NCBI GenBank assembly: GCA_024276075.1
Contig: JAJRXX010000010.1
Coordinates: 1-42,136, forward strand
DNA from: Planctomycetota bacterium
GTDB taxonomy: Bacteria > Planctomycetota > Phycisphaerae > Phycisphaerales > Phycisphaeraceae
DNA length: 42,136 nt
Reading direction: 5' to 3'
Shown: positions 42,101-42,136 of the stretch, one piece after another
Layout of the letters: every line of letters starts with the position of its first letter
Numbering within the stretch: the stretch's first letter is position 1
The notes under the pieces: generated by a model
Seen by the model: the letters and a program-made list of their open reading frames with translations, nothing else
What the model was told of the DNA's origin: nothing
Databases searched by the model: none
Translations under genes and position numbers: made by a program

Positions 42101-42136
42101 GTCGTGAACGTGGCTGTGCCACCCACCGTTACCGTG
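36112..42136 (-). CDS. Giant filamentous-haemagglutinin-like repetitive adhesin, C-terminal part, 5' partial
   Basis: At least 2,000 residues; the frame is open to the right edge, where the codons before GTG 42126 also read in frame, so the true start lies outside. Most of the protein is a Gly/Thr/Val/Ala/Asp-rich beta-helix made of short strands such as GNATLTSAGALDL, GNNATFMDVTTTGTQSYSAGNDI and VNAGNNTTLIGAV, the layout of haemagglutinin-repeat adhesins. The last ~230 residues are different: an acidic, helical, Leu/Arg/Glu-rich domain ending LSSLIGMNLDY. The N-terminal secretion part (TPS or autotransporter signals) is not visible. A surface or secreted role is inferred from composition. 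It ends 49 bp upstream of tssA on the same strand. Long open frames on the opposite strand are by-products of its codon bias. Confidence 0.8.
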   Translation of the reverse strand, partial: TVTVGGTATFTTAAADADITLDQLAVTGAVSANTTGTTGNATLTSAGALDLGASNVGGTLDATATTGDITDAGTVTVGGTATFTTAAADADITLDQLAVTGAVSANTTGTTGNATLTSAGALDLGTSNVGGTLDATATTGMTVSGTVTAGTVDLSAATIAAPNAAGTEIVATGAVTLSANEIGDVQPLDIDGATSLTITDTGDTAGTGTGRIRVNEFGGVSDLVNTTINVDGLGFGTIDIDYVGVDVVAIGNDLAITSLTLDHAFTFTGTGGDIIAANAVNASGLVTITALTANASITLDNPANSISGAVSLNTVGSAGNASIVNNAALSLAASDIGGGFTATALGIDVNGKLTATGAIVLDTTSGAGDININAAIDPTTVAVTSNDFINVNNDITATTSVDLHAGMDGTGALSFSSLGVAINSPSISLRAGSGVGTSASVNALNNSPTFADAAGTGNPGSFTIQQDANLAGTDVPNATQFGLGAATGVAFTLISTGGSVAVDDAAKVNGFDLTVNAATTATLSAGTLTLNSLDVTALTTTFNGTSVTTSAGQTYSGAIVLGSGITTLTDSSTTGLTFNNTVDGPGGLIVNMGGDVMFSGDVGATSAIGNLTLDTDGTVTFANPVVAIGGIQINETAGTPTTVEFQDTVSAMSIGQVAVAGTVTFRENVTLAGSVIPVSLLGNVVFDGLTFSSTAGLTFGSSATNTMTLSSGPVTIDSGGAPITVNSMIDGAVAFTVDSGTSTTTLAGAVGSTTPLQSMMVTADDMAIGGAITTTGAVTLAPSTGGRTIDLGTNSAGSLGLTNAELSGITAGGGLTVGSTSAGDVTVTASITNNTSSDFTVTTGGSISVNALTGLNISGALTLETAGAIGTGDVIIESPVSADGVVIDAGPNNVDIRDTMVFAFVPGVGFTLVRGNTVDSRAGDVSITAGSVILNGLLAGAGDLTFQPLDPTSNIGLGGAGGTFNLDAAELANIVDGFNSITIGRSDGQHAINIQAVTFADPVTIQTPMGGTIDVLAQITGTGNASVTLIGPGLLALPVCTTTFRSGSGIVTDGQSIEVRDHVLIESGASITLDTTNGGATPAGAAVTITGSIDDDGTGSGVTGALTINAGNGVTSNVDLQDDVGLAAPLASLTVTGGGDIVATNVTTTGTQTYNTSNDVTINGAINAGSVTASAGNNATFMDVTTTGTQSYSAGNDIGLQALVTPGSVTITAGNNAILNQVVGTTGSPVGSLSVNAGNNTTLIGAVTTGRQSYTAGGTTDVSGNYTSVGGIDFLTDINLSGNTTVTTTDGSAVFSGSITDSGSNDLTIAVSSTNPLNLFAPPVPTSSRSVPSSFTNRAVGVSFTGGGSVNIGGALAVTATSSGLLPTTTVTITELRTISFFGNTFTFPFPVIRTVTVTDFAEFTSTKSIAAASVVIDVDSLKTTTSSRIALQGLSSTTGDITSGVSGSTTMGAVTAAGLFNATSGSSLSLSGTLTAGTATVQSTNGSVSLRGVTAGSGGLAATAGASVAINGAVVSGGSVTATANSGDVTVNDITITALGDPLVNSNSIDLQANSSLVSTPQGSEPLGQIFINSTLSTNRGNINLGTSNGRTAGSTAIPSVASIIGNGDVTINTGGGNFAMGVNEKFTVNGGLTITTSNGNATVSDLGAVDDLTINAGAGTIFFNVRPGSRVFAPSLGGLIDDIGVDLVAGGALTLVANTAGPTVGFGASGDRPVLASKIGTTNVTIPNINTALWGGSFSESEQAFTTLFSGATVLDFNAVGALTDIGTDIQFTFAAFESDLLNVSSDADLEQSDKDLLRIIGVPAVDPTKEELLAYAIGGTWMINDVLGPDTELGEHEVTVLRMLRRVVPAALNTYRTLYTVTQINEEGGTVTTSRSAQIREVLTQAWIDYRTVGDELGPMTLEQFLVSSPGLDEARLYVTMLRRLFTQLETMGLTQRELSYTKFVLLEREGIIPRGMTRGEFEDLFLESPQRAEAVVPIRLEQDVEPEEAGKTLSSLIGMNLDY
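41717..42136. repeat. 219-bp tandem repeat in the adhesin gene
   Basis: A 219-bp unit (73 codons, GGTATFTTAAADADITL to the next GGTATF) is repeated head to tail. The copy at ~41717-41935 and the copy at ~41936-42136 (cut by the window edge) differ at only a few bases in the stretch both cover. The array probably continues to the right. Each unit adds turns to the predicted beta-helix. Confidence 0.85.

Noticed and set aside
41717-42136. CRISPR-like array
   Set aside because: Units are 219 bp, without spacers, and within a continuous coding frame.

Overview
The window is dominated by one complete type VI secretion system (T6SS) locus, about 32 kb at 3755-36062, read almost entirely on the minus strand. 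To the left (1-3394) lies the end of a glycan biosynthesis region: a GT4 glycosyltransferase, a GT2 glycosyltransferase and a GT-C-type membrane transferase. To the right (36112 to the edge) is the 3' 6 kb of a giant repetitive filamentous-haemagglutinin-like adhesin that ends 49 bp upstream of tssA on the same strand. The DNA is GC-rich and encodes outer-membrane lipoproteins, so the host is a diderm. The hairpin repeats with a GTGGCTAAGT tail and the gene content make me guess a planctomycete, possibly Phycisphaerae-like. That is recollection and inference, not proof.

Read right to left, the T6SS genes are tssA, tssB, tssC and hcp (tssD), with a strong intrinsic terminator after hcp. Then come tagJ, tssE, tssF, tssG and tssH (clpV), followed by vgrG (tssI) with its own promoter-like site and a long leader inverted repeat. 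Next are two paralogous ~200-residue proteins of unknown role and a PAAR spike-tip protein. A third unit starts at 20696: a 659-residue protein with kinase-like fragments, a TssJ-like lipoprotein, a membrane-anchored protein kinase homologue with a substituted catalytic Asp, and a 1552-residue helical-repeat protein ending in an FGE-sulfatase (SUMF1) domain. The fourth unit is a TagH-C-like protein, tssK, tssL, tssM and tagF. The only plus-strand gene in the locus is a small predicted lipoprotein (12101-12364), divergent from this last unit. All core functions are present: baseplate (K, E, F, G, I), sheath and tube (B, C, D), cap (A), ATPase (H), membrane complex (L, M and a candidate J) and PAAR.

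The unusual part is 10830-20696. In Proteobacteria the kinase PpkA, phosphatase PppA, an FHA protein and the periplasmic SUMF1 protein TagR control T6SS firing by threonine phosphorylation. Here the kinase has HANLK in place of HRDLK, the TagH-like protein lacks a recognisable FHA domain, and I see no phosphatase. The SUMF1 domain sits at the end of a giant helical-repeat protein whose reading frame is continuous with the kinase gene except for one TAA codon. This looks like a rebuilt, possibly non-catalytic, version of the threonine phosphorylation pathway, and it is the best candidate for something undescribed. Other points of interest are long inverted repeats filling two predicted 5' leaders, a shared ACGCATT half-site near several T6SS starts, and a young 219-bp tandem duplication in the adhesin.
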